DNA of 64,000 nt from Diphasiastrum complanatum (Eukaryota; Streptophyta; Lycopodiopsida; Lycopodiales; Lycopodiaceae), in the NCBI GenBank assembly GCA_029204225.1, contig CM055096.1, positions 34,985,143 to 35,049,142 on the forward strand, given 5' to 3'. This document shows, in pieces, positions 11,853 through 23,106 of this stretch. The notes under the pieces are model-generated. The model was not told the DNA's origin, made no database searches, and was given only the letters and a program-made list of their open reading frames with translations. Position 1 is the stretch's first letter, and each line of letters opens with the position of its first letter. A program made the translations under genes and the position numbers.

Positions 11853-12420
11853 TTATTTATGTACTAGAAATAACCACAACAAGGTCCTCGGCCCAAAGTA
11901 GTGCCGGTATTGGACATCTTGTATTTGGATGACCGCCGAAGCAATATGTACATTCGTCTTTCTCAAGAAACTTGACTGTGCGAGCATAAGGTTGAGGACC
12001 GCCTGAACTGGAAGGTTGTTGGTCTTCTGTTGCACTCGACCCGCTTGACTCTGTTGCATTCCCTGATGATTCTTAGCCCTCCTCCCTTGTCTGCTCGACT
12101 TGCATGAATCTTGAGACTTTATTAATTTCCCATCTGATATTTCTGCGTTTGAATAGGAGTGATATACTCTCTTCTTCATGATAAGATTCTCCATAATGAC
12201 ATTTTGATAGATATGTGCCAATAAGGTGTAGGTTGTAAACTTCTTCATACCAGACTTGAGGTTGTCTAGTAATCCAAAATAAAGTTCTGCATTATGGTCT
12301 CTGCAACAGATCAACATCTTTTACTAGATCGAACATTCGCATGGTGTATTGTTGAACTGTCTCAACAGGAGACATCTGAAATGCAGCTAATCTCACAAAC
12401 TCGGTAGTCATGTCTAGAAT
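11853..12420 (-). pseudogene. Retrotransposon gag-like fragment with CCHC knuckle
   Basis: On the minus strand, broken frames read FVRLAAFQMSPVETVQQYT and, after frameshifts, a glutamine/serine-rich linker. A zinc-knuckle-like CTYCFGGHPNTRC (C-x2-C-x3-H-x4-C) follows near 11935-11980. This order (alpha-helical capsid part, linker, knuckle) suits a retrotransposon Gag, but the copia or Ty3 assignment is not possible by eye. The 154-codon open frame (11853-12317) is in a shifted frame relative to the knuckle, so the gene is dead. Confidence 0.4.
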
Positions 12421-12780
12421 GTAATAGTGATGTATGAAATTACTTCAAGGGTTGTGCAACTGTGGTGTCCCACTTGTTTTTTTTTTTTTTTTTGAAGTGA
12501 AGAGAAAAGAGTAAGTGAAAGATAGACCAGTGAGGATGGAAAAAATAAAATAGAAAGAGAGGGCTACACTGTCAAGAGGATATGGAAGATGGAATAGAGA
12601 TGGAATAGAAGAGTGATGGATAGTTGATATGGATGGTGGCGAATGTGGAGGGAACTGATTTTTTTGGGTACTGATCATCTTGATATGAGATTGATTCACT
12701 TGGTTAAGTCCAGAGGGATGTTGGATCTTGATGGATGTTGTGACTGCGACCTAGAAATTTGACAAGATCTGATCAGTTTC
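12421..12780. other. Spacer with poly(T) tract
   Basis: It contains a T-run of about 20 at 12477-12494 and GA-rich sequence. It may be the continuation of the decayed retrotransposon on the minus strand. No supported frame was found. Confidence 0.4.
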
Positions 12781-13238
12781 AGTTGGCTATGAGTGTGATT
12801 TTAGCTCTTTTTCTTGGTTTTTGTCATTCTACACACTAAAAATCAAGATAACTTGAGAAATATGCAAGAGATGGACATAGAAACAAAAGAGATGAGTTCT
12901 CCACAAAGAAAGAAACTTTGATGATTATTTCTCCATGTTGGTACAACTATTTATAGCTTCCAAAATGTGATTTGGCCAATTTCCCTAAACTTGCCCTAAA
13001 TGGTAACTTCTTGGTACTTCATCAAAAAACCTAGAAATTCTAGTGTAGATGCAATATATGAAAACTAGCCAATTATTATGGGTCCAAATCCAACCTCATC
13101 CACTTATCTACTTGCCAAAAATAGTACAAACACTATTTAGGCCTTTATTGACAAATGTAAATCTATCTCTAAGTTGAAATTTCATGTTGGCCTCAAAATT
13201 GCCAAAATAGATCAACTAAACTAGTTGAATTTTTTGCA
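12781..13238 (-). mobile_element. Copia LTR fragment (same family as the LTR at 47.5-48.1 kb)
   Basis: Read on the minus strand it starts TGTGCAAAAAATTCAACTAG and continues closely parallel to the LTR at 47496-48149. Shared blocks include CCTAGAAAT(T/A)CTAGT, CAACTATTTATAG (TATA-like) and AAGTAGATAAGTGGATGA. Neither a primer site nor a polypurine tract adjoins it, so it is a truncated or solo LTR. Confidence 0.65.
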
Positions 13239-13373
13239 CACTTTGACTTAGTAGTCCATGCAAACAAAATATAAAGGTATATTAATTTCTCTATGATCCT
13301 CACCTCTCCATGAAGCATGCAAATATGAACATTCCCTAGTGGAATTGGTAGTACTAATTTCTAGTTGGGATCT

Positions 13374-13613
13374 TTAATATCTCTTGAAAATTGTGTGCTC
13401 CTCAAAATGTTTTTTTGATGATTTCATACAATATAGACATGGATGATTCAAGTTTGCTCCATGAGATACATTGAACATACATTTCAATATTTTCAAGTCG
13501 CCAACTAAATGCCATTGCACAAAAAAATCATCCCTTTCAAGAACACTAAGTGGTGTACCATTCATAAAATTTCCTTTATGATATCTGGATAACTTGTTAT
13601 GCTAAAAATCCAA
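13374..13613 (-). pseudogene. Fragment of an unidentified transposon-like protein (C-x2-C motif)
   Basis: The minus strand encodes a 63-codon frame with NGTPLSVLERDDFFVQWHL and then VGDLKILKCMFNVSHGAN, followed by PCLYCM. The order 'acidic-Leu-Lys stretch, then Pro-Cys-x2-Cys' resembles the middle of some DNA-transposon or transposon-derived proteins with a cysteine pair, but I do not recognise the family. No continuing frame is seen on either side. Confidence 0.3.
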
Positions 13614-14556
13614 GGAAATAATGGAATGAGAGGTCTGTTAAAATGTTTAGGATGCAACGAAAATCATTGAGTTGCTTAGCACCTTTATGAAGACACTAAC
13701 GTACCGATTTGTAGAGAGAGTGTTTTTGAACATGCTTATCATGACTGATTGTTACATGCAATACAATCAAAAGGAGAACATCATGTCAATGCACTAGTCA
13801 ACTCTGGCAAAGATGATCCCTAACAGTCCCAAGCCCCACCACCCATAGAAGTTTTCCCTCTAGTCGTACAAATTTAGGACCAACAATGTAAAGAGATGCT
13901 TGTGAAAGAAAGAGTATTTGATTGAAGGTAAGCGTTCTCAACCCCACACTATCAGTCATTACACCAGATCTATTGAACTTGGTGATTACCTAAATTGAAA
14001 ACCCCCGACTACTTTCACTCTCATGTTTGACAAATATTTGGCACATATATTTGTTTAGGCCTTCCTTCTAGCTTGGGGCACCAATCACACGTAGAACATG
14101 AAAAGGAGCTTTCATTAGTTGATTATTTGAAAATCATATGATTAGGTCTTGCCCAAGAGATTTTGTACGTTCAACTTAAAAAATCGATGCACAAGAAAGT
14201 TGAGATCATATGAAGAGAAATGAAGTTTGCAAATTAATGAGCAACAAAATCATTCAAATTATCAAATAATGGAGGGGCATATCTTTGAAAGCAAGCTGTT
14301 GTTGCATGTAGGAGATAGAATAAGTCCAAGCTTATATACTGAGACAAAATCAGTGCATGCTCATAATGGATGAAGCGCTTTCATCTAGACTTAAATTGAT
14401 AAGTCTCTAGATTTTAGGCACTTTGACCATTGATGTTACCTTTTGACTCACATACTTCCTTGACTCTTCATGTCGGCATCGTCCTAGAGTCCTTATTGCA
14501 CATATGTTACTACTTGAGATTATCTACACTTATTTTAACTTTGTGTAGAGCCTATT
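13614..14556. other. Spacer, nothing recognised
   Basis: AT-rich, stop-dense in all frames; no repeat or motif identified. Confidence 0.45.
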
Positions 14557-14912
14557 TCATTTAGTGAATGGAATTTTGACTTGCTCTCTGTAGCAAGAAT
14601 AGCAGATGCAGGGATGCGTGTAACATTTTCTGAAGAAGCACGCAATGTGATTGATGCCAGTACCAGTACTTTGATTGCTCAAGGCAAAACGAAAGGAAAC
14701 CTATATCATCTGAACGTACGCCTACCTGCAGATCAGGTGCATCAAACTCATGACGACTCGCCAGACACTCTGTGGCACAGAAGACTCTGCCACATGAACT
14801 CAATGGGTTTCCTTCTCCCTGTGCTTGCTTGAGTCGGGGTGTTGGAGGATGCAAGCTATGCACAAAGCAGCTGCGTCCGAAAAGGCACCAAAAAGAGTGC
14901 ATTCGTCCCATA
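14557..14912 (+). pseudogene. Copia pol fragment (end of protease / GAG-pre-integrase)
   Basis: Plus-strand reading gives FDLLSVARIADAGMRVTFSE and then LYHLNV, TLWHRRLCHMNSMG and, after a frameshift near 14830, CKLCTKQLRP. This is the spacer after the copia protease followed by the GAG-pre-integrase domain (LWHRRLGHMN, zinc-binding H and C-x2-C). It is a ~120-codon fragment of a >1300-residue polyprotein, without LTRs or neighbouring domains. Confidence 0.8.
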
Positions 14913-15784
14913 AGCAAATGGAGACTATAACAGAACCCACATAAATTATAATCTTCAATGACCAAAATCTCCATTATCTTGTCACCTTATTTTGGCAATG
15001 TCTCCATTACCTATACTATGATAGGGCCTCCTTTAATTATGTGAGTAGGATGAATCACTGAATCTTTAATATGGAATTTGGATATTTCTAAAAAATTGGC
15101 CCAATCTTTTCACTTTTCTCCTTTGCATTAAATAACAGCCACATTCAGTTTTCTCCTTTGCAACTACTTGGACTTCATGGGGCCCAGATGCCCTCAATCA
15201 CGGATCAGATCAAATGACTCTAAGAATTTTGCAAATAAACGTGTGGGAATGCCTAATTGTGATCCAAGTCTTGACTAGAAAGTTGTTCATGGGTTGATAT
15301 TGTATAATTTGTGTTCATTTTAGAGAAAAAAAATGTATTGTATTCAATATTTTGTAATACGTGCCATGATTCTTCAGTCATGACCATTTCCTATCATCCT
15401 ACAATGGACGTGCCCTCGGACCTGTTCAGCCTCCTCAGAAGTTGAGCTGGTCTCAATTTGTAACACTATTAGCAGCTGGGGAGGAGGAAACAACGTGGAT
15501 GATTGAAGTAGAATTGGAACTTTTCCTTATCAACTTCACTCCTAGGAGGAATAGCAATGGATCGAGCTGCATTTTCCTTATCAACTTGAATCCTAGAAGC
15601 AATAGCAATTGATCTAGTGTTGCAGATTCTTCCTACGCCCAGTTTTGTAATCTTCTTCGAGTATTCATTTTGTCAAGCAGTAGTAGTTTTAATTGTACGA
15701 ATGATAATAGTTTATTATCAGTCTGATCGTTCTTAATTTGCCAAGGATTTGATTGCTTCACAGACGGCTATCGAGGAATATTCG
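14913..15784. other. Upstream flank of the COBRA-like gene
   Basis: No coding frame is supported. A near-duplicate segment CTTAT(C)CAACTT followed by CCTAG(G/A)AG..AATAGCAAT occurs at about 15526 and 15571. The part nearest the gene may hold its promoter. Confidence 0.45.
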
Positions 15785-15887
15785 CTATATGAGTTGCAAC
15801 TTCGATCCTACTGTATAGTTCCCATCTCTCTTTGGTTTTCATCTGAATGCAAACCATCTTTGGTTTTTATCTGAAGCTGCAAGAACG
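15785..15887 (+). promoter_or_regulatory. Probable core promoter / 5' leader of the COBRA-like gene
   Basis: A TATA-like CTATATGA lies at 15785-15792, about 95 bp before the start codon at 15888. The leader contains a 26-bp near-duplicate (CTTTGGTTTT(C/T)ATCTGAA) ending next to the ATG. No transcript data are available, so the start of transcription is a guess. Confidence 0.35.
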
Positions 15888-18322
15888 ATGAGAATAAAGG
15901 AACAGGTATTTTGGGCTTTAGCACTCCTGGTTCTAGCCCTTTGTTGGAACGCAGCATGGGTAACAGGGCAAGCAATTAGTGATCCGGCTCCAGCACCGTT
16001 AAACAAGACCTGCGTCGGTGTGCTCCTCACCTACATAACTGGGGCTGTCACAATGATTCACCCTTTTCTTCCTCTAAATGATCCGGAACAGCCTTATAAA
16101 TTCCAGGCAACCTTCTCGTTAACCAATCAAGGGTTCAAGGAATTGAAAAACTGGCAAGCGTTTTTGGGATATGAGCATCAAGAGATTCTGGTCACTGCCC
16201 CTGGGGTAGTGCTGGCGGATGGTCAGCAACTACCAGCAGCGGTTGGCAATGGCACGACTATGGCAGGTTTTCCACAGACTAATCTTAAGAGCTCTATAGA
16301 AACTGCCGGTGACCTAACCCAGATCATGACTACGATCCTGATTACAGGCACGGAGTTTGGGGTGGCACCACCAATGGTCCCAATGCCCGGCAATATCAGT
16401 TTGCTGAACCAGGGTTGGAACTGTGGGCTCCCAGTTTTCTCCGGACGTAAGTAAAACGGCTGCTCTGCATGAATATACTAATAACAGCTGCAGAAAGTAT
16501 TGTACGCTGAATGGAATTGTTCATTGTGTGATTCCTAGAAAATGTCTTACATGTTTGAGCTCCCAATTATCTATGAAAATTATGCAATGATTAAGCGAGT
16601 CAGCTATTGCAATTTTCCGCATGAGTTCTATGTCAAAACACAAATGGAAGGATCAGCTAGCTATACTAAAACTAATATCGATATTTAACGTGAGATTGAT
16701 ATCAAGATAGACGTGGAAACGAAATACAAAAAGCTATCTTTCAGATGGCCAGAGGAAAAGCAATGTTGAACGTTTGTAAACCCCTATTTACAGTTTGCAT
16801 ATTTAAAAAGGGAAAATATATGTATTATTCTCCAGATTGTGGAAACTGACTAAAACTGGACGTCGATGTATGTGCAGCCAACATGATGGAGGTGTGTTGC
16901 ACCGAAAATTCCACATTGGTGGATCTCGTGCCGGCTCCAAAGTTTTTGCCCCGCGAGACAGGCGATATCACCATCGCCTACGATGTGCTGCAGTCTGCAG
17001 ATGGTTCCTACTTGGCTTTAGTCACCATCTCCAACGATAACCCACTAGGGAGATTGGAGTACTGGAATCTAACATGGGAATGGAGCCAAGGTGAGTTCAT
17101 TAACCAGATGAAAGGAGCTGCAACCACTGAGCAAGACCAGAGCGATTGTCTTAACGGTATTGCCGGCACATATTATTCCTCCTTGGATTTTTCGCAGGTT
17201 ATGAATTGCCAACAAACTCCCACGATCCATGATCTTCCACTCGATAAAACAAATGATTCAGCAGTCGGAATGATTCCATTCTGCTGCAGAAACGGCTCAC
17301 TGCTCCCTCCGATCATGGATCCTAGCAAATCTAAGTCTTCATTCCAGATGCAAGTCTTCAAGGTGCCTCCTTATTTGTCTAGAGATGAGCTCGTGCCGCC
17401 CATTAATTGGAACATAGGCCCAGGCTATGGATGTGGCCAACCCATATTAGTTGCTCCTCTGGAATTTCCAGATCCTAACAACGATTTCCACTACCTTTCC
17501 GCAGTGAAAAGTTGGCAGTTAACCTGTAACATCACCACAACGTATCTTGCCGATGCTCTTAACACTAATACTTCGCAAGCTGTCAAAAGCGCCACGAGCA
17601 GTGGAAGCTTACCCACCTGCTGCGTATCCTTCTCTGCCTTTTATAACACCTCTGCTATTCCATGCAAAACCTGTGCATGTGGCTGCCCAAAGCTGCCCAG
17701 CCAGAACACCTCATGCAGTTCGAAATCTGAAGCACTTCTCATTCCATACGACGTTCTGTTGCTTCCCTCAGAAAATCGCACAAGCAAGGCAATTGCTTGG
17801 GCTGATCTGAACCATCTCCCTGTTCCCAACCAGCTGCCTTGCGGGGACAATTGTGGTGTCAATATCAACTGGCACATAGTTTCAGATTTCGCACAGGGCT
17901 GGAGTGCTCGGATTACGCTACTCAACTGGGACACTCAGCCTATTGCTGATTGGTATGCTGCCATAACGCTGGAAAAGGCTATGGCTGGCTACCAAAATGT
18001 ATACTCCTTCAATGGCACCCGACTCTACATCAATGGAGACAACTCAAGTCTTTTTGTTCAAGGTCTCCCAGGGCTAAACTATTTGGTCGGTAATTTTGCA
18101 AACAACGCTGGCAAAGCTCAATCGGTGTTGTCTTTCACGAAAGATAACACGCCGGGGATCAACATCGTGGCTGGAGATGGTTTTCCTTCAAGGGTAGTGT
18201 TCAATGGCGAAGTATGTGTTCTTCCAGAGATACTTCCTTCTGGAGTACCACATACCATCTCCACCTCTCTTTTTCTCACATGCGTGATTGCGTTTGCTAG
18301 TATCTTGAGCTTAGCGCTGTAA
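15888..18322 (+). CDS. COBRA-like GPI-anchored protein (COBL7/COBL10 subgroup)
   Basis: Two exons, 15888-16446 and 16878-18322, join across a GT-AG intron (CGGAC|GTAAGT ... TGTGCAG|CC) in consistent phase. They give about 667 residues, the usual length of the long COBL7-11 subgroup. Residues 1-28 form a signal peptide (basic start, hydrophobic core, cleavage near TGQA). Residues 30-186 are the extra N-terminal domain of this subgroup (NGT, DVTQ-like and FGVAPPMVP segments). The COBRA domain follows, with the diagnostic PTCCVSFSAFYN near residue 434 and CKTCACGC after it. Many N-x-S/T sites are visible. The last ~20 residues are hydrophobic, as needed for GPI attachment. COBRA proteins sit on the outer plasma membrane or wall and guide cellulose deposition in expanding or tip-growing cells. 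The start is the first ATG of the frame, directly before the signal peptide. No disabling change is seen. Confidence 0.93.
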
Positions 18323-18600
18323 GATGTACGTGTCATACTTTGCATCATTGCTTACTGGTTGAGAACAAAATTAACTGATTCTTTGATCCTTGATAATACA
18401 AAAACGCTCTTGATGTCCGGGAAAATAAGTGGCTAATCAGAAAATCAATCAGTCACCGTCTTGATCTATAACAATCAAGTGGCCCAAGGGCTACTTTGTC
18501 ATCACGGGTTATAACAGTGGACACAATCAAATGCATAAACAGTTCTCATACAATTCTGCCATTTGATAAGATCAACGGTAGCATACTAGAACAATAAAAG
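18323..18600 (+). terminator. 3' flank with candidate poly(A) signal
   Basis: The 3' flank of the COBRA-like gene. The first AATAAA on the plus strand is at about 18593, roughly 270 bp after the stop codon. Plant signals are loose, so earlier AT-rich elements could be used. Confidence 0.3.
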
Positions 18601-19113
18601 ATCATACTGTGTAGATGGAGGCATTCACATCGTGAACTTTTGTATGGATACAACACCTGTTAGTGTAATGTGAGGCTTTGATCTAATTATCACTTGTGTT
18701 CAAGGGATAGATATAAGTGAACACATCTGTTTGTGATAAAGTTTGAGCATCCGGTGATGGCAAATACAAACGATCTGCAATAAGAAGAGATAAAACGACT
18801 AATAAGCAATGACACCAAGCACGATAATCAGATGACAGAGCACAATAGGCAGCAAAAGAAAAGGCACTGATTCTTCATTCCACCACATGACAAGCTTAAA
18901 TAGCCTCGCGGCTTTACACAGATGAGCATTCCCTAAACGACACATCATTCGTACATAACTAAAAAGGTTCTCTAACTGACTAAAAGTGTATCCCTATGCG
19001 CATGATCTGGGTCATGACTTAGGATCACGACCCCGTCACCTCTCCATTCATCTTGACATCTAACTGCCAACCTAACCCCCCATTTTGATTGCATTCACAA
19101 CAATCTCTCCCTC
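18601..19113 (-). mobile_element. Probable copia 3' LTR start with polypurine tract
   Basis: On the minus strand a purine tract GAGGGAGAGA (19104-19113) is followed by TTGTTGTGAATG, the usual polypurine tract plus LTR start. It lies just beyond the RNase H coding region at 19142-19640. The far end of the LTR could not be located; it should lie towards 18.4-18.6 kb. Confidence 0.45.
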
Positions 19114-19141
19114 AATCAAAAAGGGGTTTTTGCATGAGTAG

Positions 19142-19640
19142 TCACATCTTATCCCTTAATAACGTAAACCTATCTGTGGTCAGTGCTTTAATCAGCAAAT
19201 CTATTGTCATCTCCTTGGTGCGGAAAAAATGCGAATTCAATTTCCTTGTTTGAACCAAATTGCAGATGTAGTGATATTGCAGGCCAATCTGTTTGCTTCT
19301 TTTCTGGAACCTGCCATTCTTGCACAAGCAGATGCATCCTTGGTTGTCCTCAAACAAGACAAAGCTTTGCAAGGGTGTTCCCACTTCTTGAGAAAACTGT
19401 TTGATCCACATATACTCTTTTGATGCATTGCACAATGCATGTATTTCGCATCTGTGGTTACGAGGGCAACAGATCTTTGCTTGCTATTGGCTCAACTCAC
19501 TGCAACTCCTGCCATAGCGAAAATGTACTCAGATGTTGACCTCCTCTCATCGATGTCCCAGTTGGCATCTGAGTATTCTCTGGCATTCAACAATTCCCAG
19601 ATTCAAGGTCCCGTTTAGGTATTTTAAGATTCTCTTGGCT
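19142..19640 (-). pseudogene. Copia RNase H (C-terminal end of pol)
   Basis: Minus-strand frames read RILKYLNGTLNLGIV, then after a frameshift SDANWDIDERRSTSEYIFAM and, after another, CNASKEYMWIKQFSQEVGTP. They end in LLIKALTTDRFTLLRDKM. This is the typical end of copia pol: the connection domain, RNase H with the DADW-type aspartate (here DANW) and the DNQ(G) aspartate. At least two frameshifts and one stop separate the pieces. Everything upstream of RNase H is missing. Confidence 0.8.
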
Positions 19641-20159
19641 GTTAAAGCAAGTGCTGTGCTTCAAGAGACATAACTCTCGAGCAACGGACGACATGGACTC
19701 TACCTGAACTATCGTTTCCCCTACGTGGAGTTTATATCACGAACTATTGTGCATGCAATGCATACAACATTCACATTCATTGCAAAAACTTTTCAAGCTC
19801 CGGGACGATGGTCGATTCACGTTCACTCGAGTCGAAGGGATACTACGACTGTCTTATCAATCAAGGATATCCTCAATCACTAGAATTTGTTTCTTTCTGC
19901 ATTAAGCCATTTTTGAACTTAAAAAAGGTCCTATTCCTTGCTTAAACGAGTTTGCTAATTAGGATTAATTAGTTTAAGTTTGCTAATTAGGATTAATTAA
20001 TTCATTAATTGTACCTTGGGTTTATCATGGGTTAACTTACACCTCAATAGGCTTCATTAAGCCTAGTGTAATAAATCAAAGACATGATCTTAATGTAGCC
20101 AAAAAAATTTGAATCCAATGAAGGCTTTTACTCTTCAAGGCCTTCAAAAGTTACTTTAG
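19641..20159. other. Spacer, nothing recognised
   Basis: Contains a short direct repeat GTTTGCTAATTAGGATTAAT (19950 and 19978). No coding frame. Confidence 0.5.
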
Positions 20160-20752
20160 TTAACTCAGAATGAGAAAAAAGGGGGCCCAATATATCTTTG
20201 GGCCCCCATTTTGAAAAACAAATTCAAAAAAAAAATGAGAGGGAGGGGGGCTTGAAAATGACAACCCCCCCTCCCCATTCCCGCTCCCCTCCTTAAGTTA
20301 GTGGGTCGTGCACCCACGCGCCCCCCATCCCCATGTTCTCTCCACTCTGGGCCGCTGACCCAGATCAATGCACGCACTCCGGAGGCCGCCACCTGCCCCC
20401 CTAAAGCCCCCCTCCCTCCCCCTAGGCACATAGAGTGAGGGAGGTCGGGGGCACAGGCGCGCTGTGCACTGACCCGGGCCTGCGCCCCCCACCTCCCTCA
20501 CTCTATGTGCCTAGGGGGAGGGAGGGGGGCGGGTGGCGGCCTCCGGAGTGCGTGCATTGATCTGGGCCAGCGGCCCGGAGTGGAGAGGAACATGGGGATG
20601 GTGGGTGCACGGCCCACTAACTTAAGGAGGGGAGCCGGGGGGGGGGGGTTGTCATTTTCAAGCCCCCCTCCCTCTCATTTTTTTTTTTAATTTGTTTTTC
20701 AAAATGGGGGCCCAAAGAAATATTGGGTCCTCTTTTTGTCATTCTGAGTTAA
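20160..20752. repeat. 593-bp GC-rich near-perfect inverted repeat (foldback element / MITE-like)
   Basis: The two ends are TTAACTCAGAATGA (20160-20173) and its complement (20739-20752). The arms of about 290 bp match almost throughout, including GGGGGCCCAA, the GAGAGGGAGGGGGGCTTGAAA region, CTTAAGTTAGTGGG, and CTCCGGAGGCCGCC next to the centre. The unpaired loop is only ~20 nt (about 20458-20478). The inner arms are very GC-rich against an AT-rich surrounding. No protein is encoded: similar frames on the two strands are mirror images from the palindrome. TTAA at both outer ends may be a target duplication or part of the arms. Confidence 0.92.
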
Positions 20753-21971
20753 AAAATAGATTATTTGAAGTGTTTGAAAAAATAGCAATTGTACCATTGC
20801 AATACTATCATTGATGTGAGTTGAGGAGGTAGAGTTAGAGGAGGGTTAGAATTTAAAGATCCAATCTACACCATTGGATGTGCCATGTCATATGGACCAT
20901 TCCATCTCAATTGTCACTCTCTTATTGGTACACATGTCGTCATTAACACTAATTATAATTAGTGAAGAGGCCCTTTCTGAGTCTAGTGTATTAAATCAGG
21001 GACCTGATCTTAATGCAGCCAATATTCCTCTTCAATATGTTTACATGCAGGCGAGTAACTTGGGACATGCATTACCGCATTCATGGATTGATTTTTGACA
21101 TGCCAATCCAAAATTGCGCCAAATATTTACATCGAAACAAAATCGTGAGATAATTGAAAAATGTTGTAACACTTTTCGTGGCACTTTATCTCCTTATAAG
21201 TCGTCCCTATAACATGAAGAATGACACGTTGGACATTGAAGTCTTTTTGAATGCTCACCTATATATCTTACATGGTCTTCCGGACATGCATATATTGTCT
21301 TGTAATCCATCCCGAGCACGATGATCATCTTTGTGTTTCTTTTCATGTTTTAGGTGTCACATTTTCCTTCAAAAGTATTACGTGCAATAACTTAAAAAAA
21401 TAACAATGTGTCCTAGAAAAGAAAAAACAAACTTTTCAATAAGTCATAAAATAAATATATTGTGTTACATGTAAGGTACCCGAATAATGATGTGACACTA
21501 AGATCAGTCCATTTGTATGATGCTTGAAGGTTTAGAATAAGAATTGATGTAGCTAGTCTCAAGATGTAGCTAGTCTCAACATGGATGCTCCTAGATACAA
21601 AGGGGTGCATGCCTCTTTGGTAATGAAATATCATCCTCATCCATATCAGACTCTTTGTGCCCTTCATTTTTATTAAAAGATGTGTGCATAGCATCATTGT
21701 TTGTTTCAAAACAAGATTAAAATATATTCTACACCGCTTAATCATGTTGTTCCTCTTTATCATTAGAATCAAATTCATAATTTTTTCTCCATGGATTTGT
21801 CTCTTCAATCTCTTTTATTCTTTGTTATCTCAAGTGTATTAAAAATTGATGATGATTGTAATTAAACAGAGATGGATCAACTCTATGAAATTGCATTTAA
21901 TATCTTGCCTACACACATTAAAAAAATTCAATAATAACATATATAGAGTAATAAACAACATAATAGACTTT
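20753..21971. other. Spacer, nothing recognised
   Basis: About 1.2 kb of AT-rich sequence. The 131-codon minus frame at 21413-21808 is Ile/Met/Leu-rich with no domain. TGATCTTAATG(T/C)AGCCAA near 21007 also occurs at 20086, just outside the palindrome's other side, so the flanks of the palindrome are partly duplicated. Confidence 0.4.
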
Positions 21972-22548
21972 GATCCCACATGTGTGAAGGTGCTTTGTCA
22001 TATGATGGTTCATCATGCAAAACTGACACTTGGACAAAACCTTCTATTTTGAGCACTTTTGGTCCATTTTCCTTCTATATGGAGATCTACTTGGAAATCT
22101 TCTAGAAGTCAAAATTCGCCTACTTCAGCTTATTTCACACATGTGAGCTGTCCTCTACACATGTGATATGACACCTAACCAAAGGATGTGGCTCATGCAA
22201 TCAATAGATTGATGCCATGTGTCATGTCTAGAAAACTAGTTTTTGGCCTTTTTAGCCACTAGAACTTGAATTAAATCATATGTGCATCCTATATGATTAT
22301 GGTACATGACAAGTACACTAGTTTCACACGTGGGAACAGGCTCCACACATGTGTGTTCATCTATATACAAGATTTTTGGCCTCTAACAAGTTTATTTTTG
22401 CATTTTTCACACTCCTCAAAAATCTAGCTTGGTAAATTTAGCTTGATGGAAAACATGATGATCTTGAACTTGACTCCATGGGCTGAATTGGTCTTTTTTG
22501 GTTCAAAAGGTGTGAAGATCAGCCAATGAGCTTGATGTTGATCTGAAA

Positions 22549-23067
22549 TCACCATATCCATGATAGTGCTTTTTTGATGTTGACATCTTTGATGAACTTG
22601 AGAGCTTTGCACCATCCTAGCATCTTCGAAATTGACTTCCAAATTTCATGTAGATGCTTGACTTTGAGGCTTGCTCCTTCTTCATGTGCATGCTCCTCCA
22701 TGAGAAAATAAATATTTCTTCTTGACTTATTAGGATCACAAAGATCTAACATCATGTTACCATGATCTAGAGAATTAGACTTATCCAAATTGGCAAGACT
22801 ATGCATGCTATAATAACAAAGTGTTTGCATCATATCTTCATGCTTGTTTACCATGCTAATCTCAGATCCAATGAGGCTAAATACTTCATTATGGAGATAA
22901 GTGTCTTTAGAAGATGATTCACTTACTCTCATAAAGAGTTTACAATTTGCCTCAATACAAATTTTCAAACTATGAGTGAACAAATCACTTTTGCTCTTAC
23001 ATGACTCAAGAGCATACATTTGATGAAATAACCATTTGCTTTCTAATTGATTTAAAATCAATTTCAA
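22549..23067 (-). pseudogene. Downstream mosaic frame of element A (172 codons)
   Basis: This frame lies between the 424-codon frame and the 3' LTR. It contains ANCKLFMRVSESSSKDTYLH, a second copy of the block seen in the 424-codon frame, which itself resembles the end of copia reverse transcriptase (E-x-N-x-K-L ... D-x-T-L-Y-R-x-x-V). It has no catalytic motif and no good start context. It probably represents the second half of a tandem ~0.69-kb duplication within the element. Confidence 0.5.
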
Positions 23068-23106
23068 CCTTTTAAGAACATCATCTATGTTCTCAAGAGA
23101 GACTTT

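Noticed and set aside
20165-20690. Two similar protein-like frames on opposite strands
   Set aside because: They are mirror images produced by the palindrome; GC-rich sequence has few stops.
21413-21808. 131-codon minus-strand frame
   Set aside because: Low-complexity Ile/Leu/Met-rich reading of AT-rich DNA, no motif.
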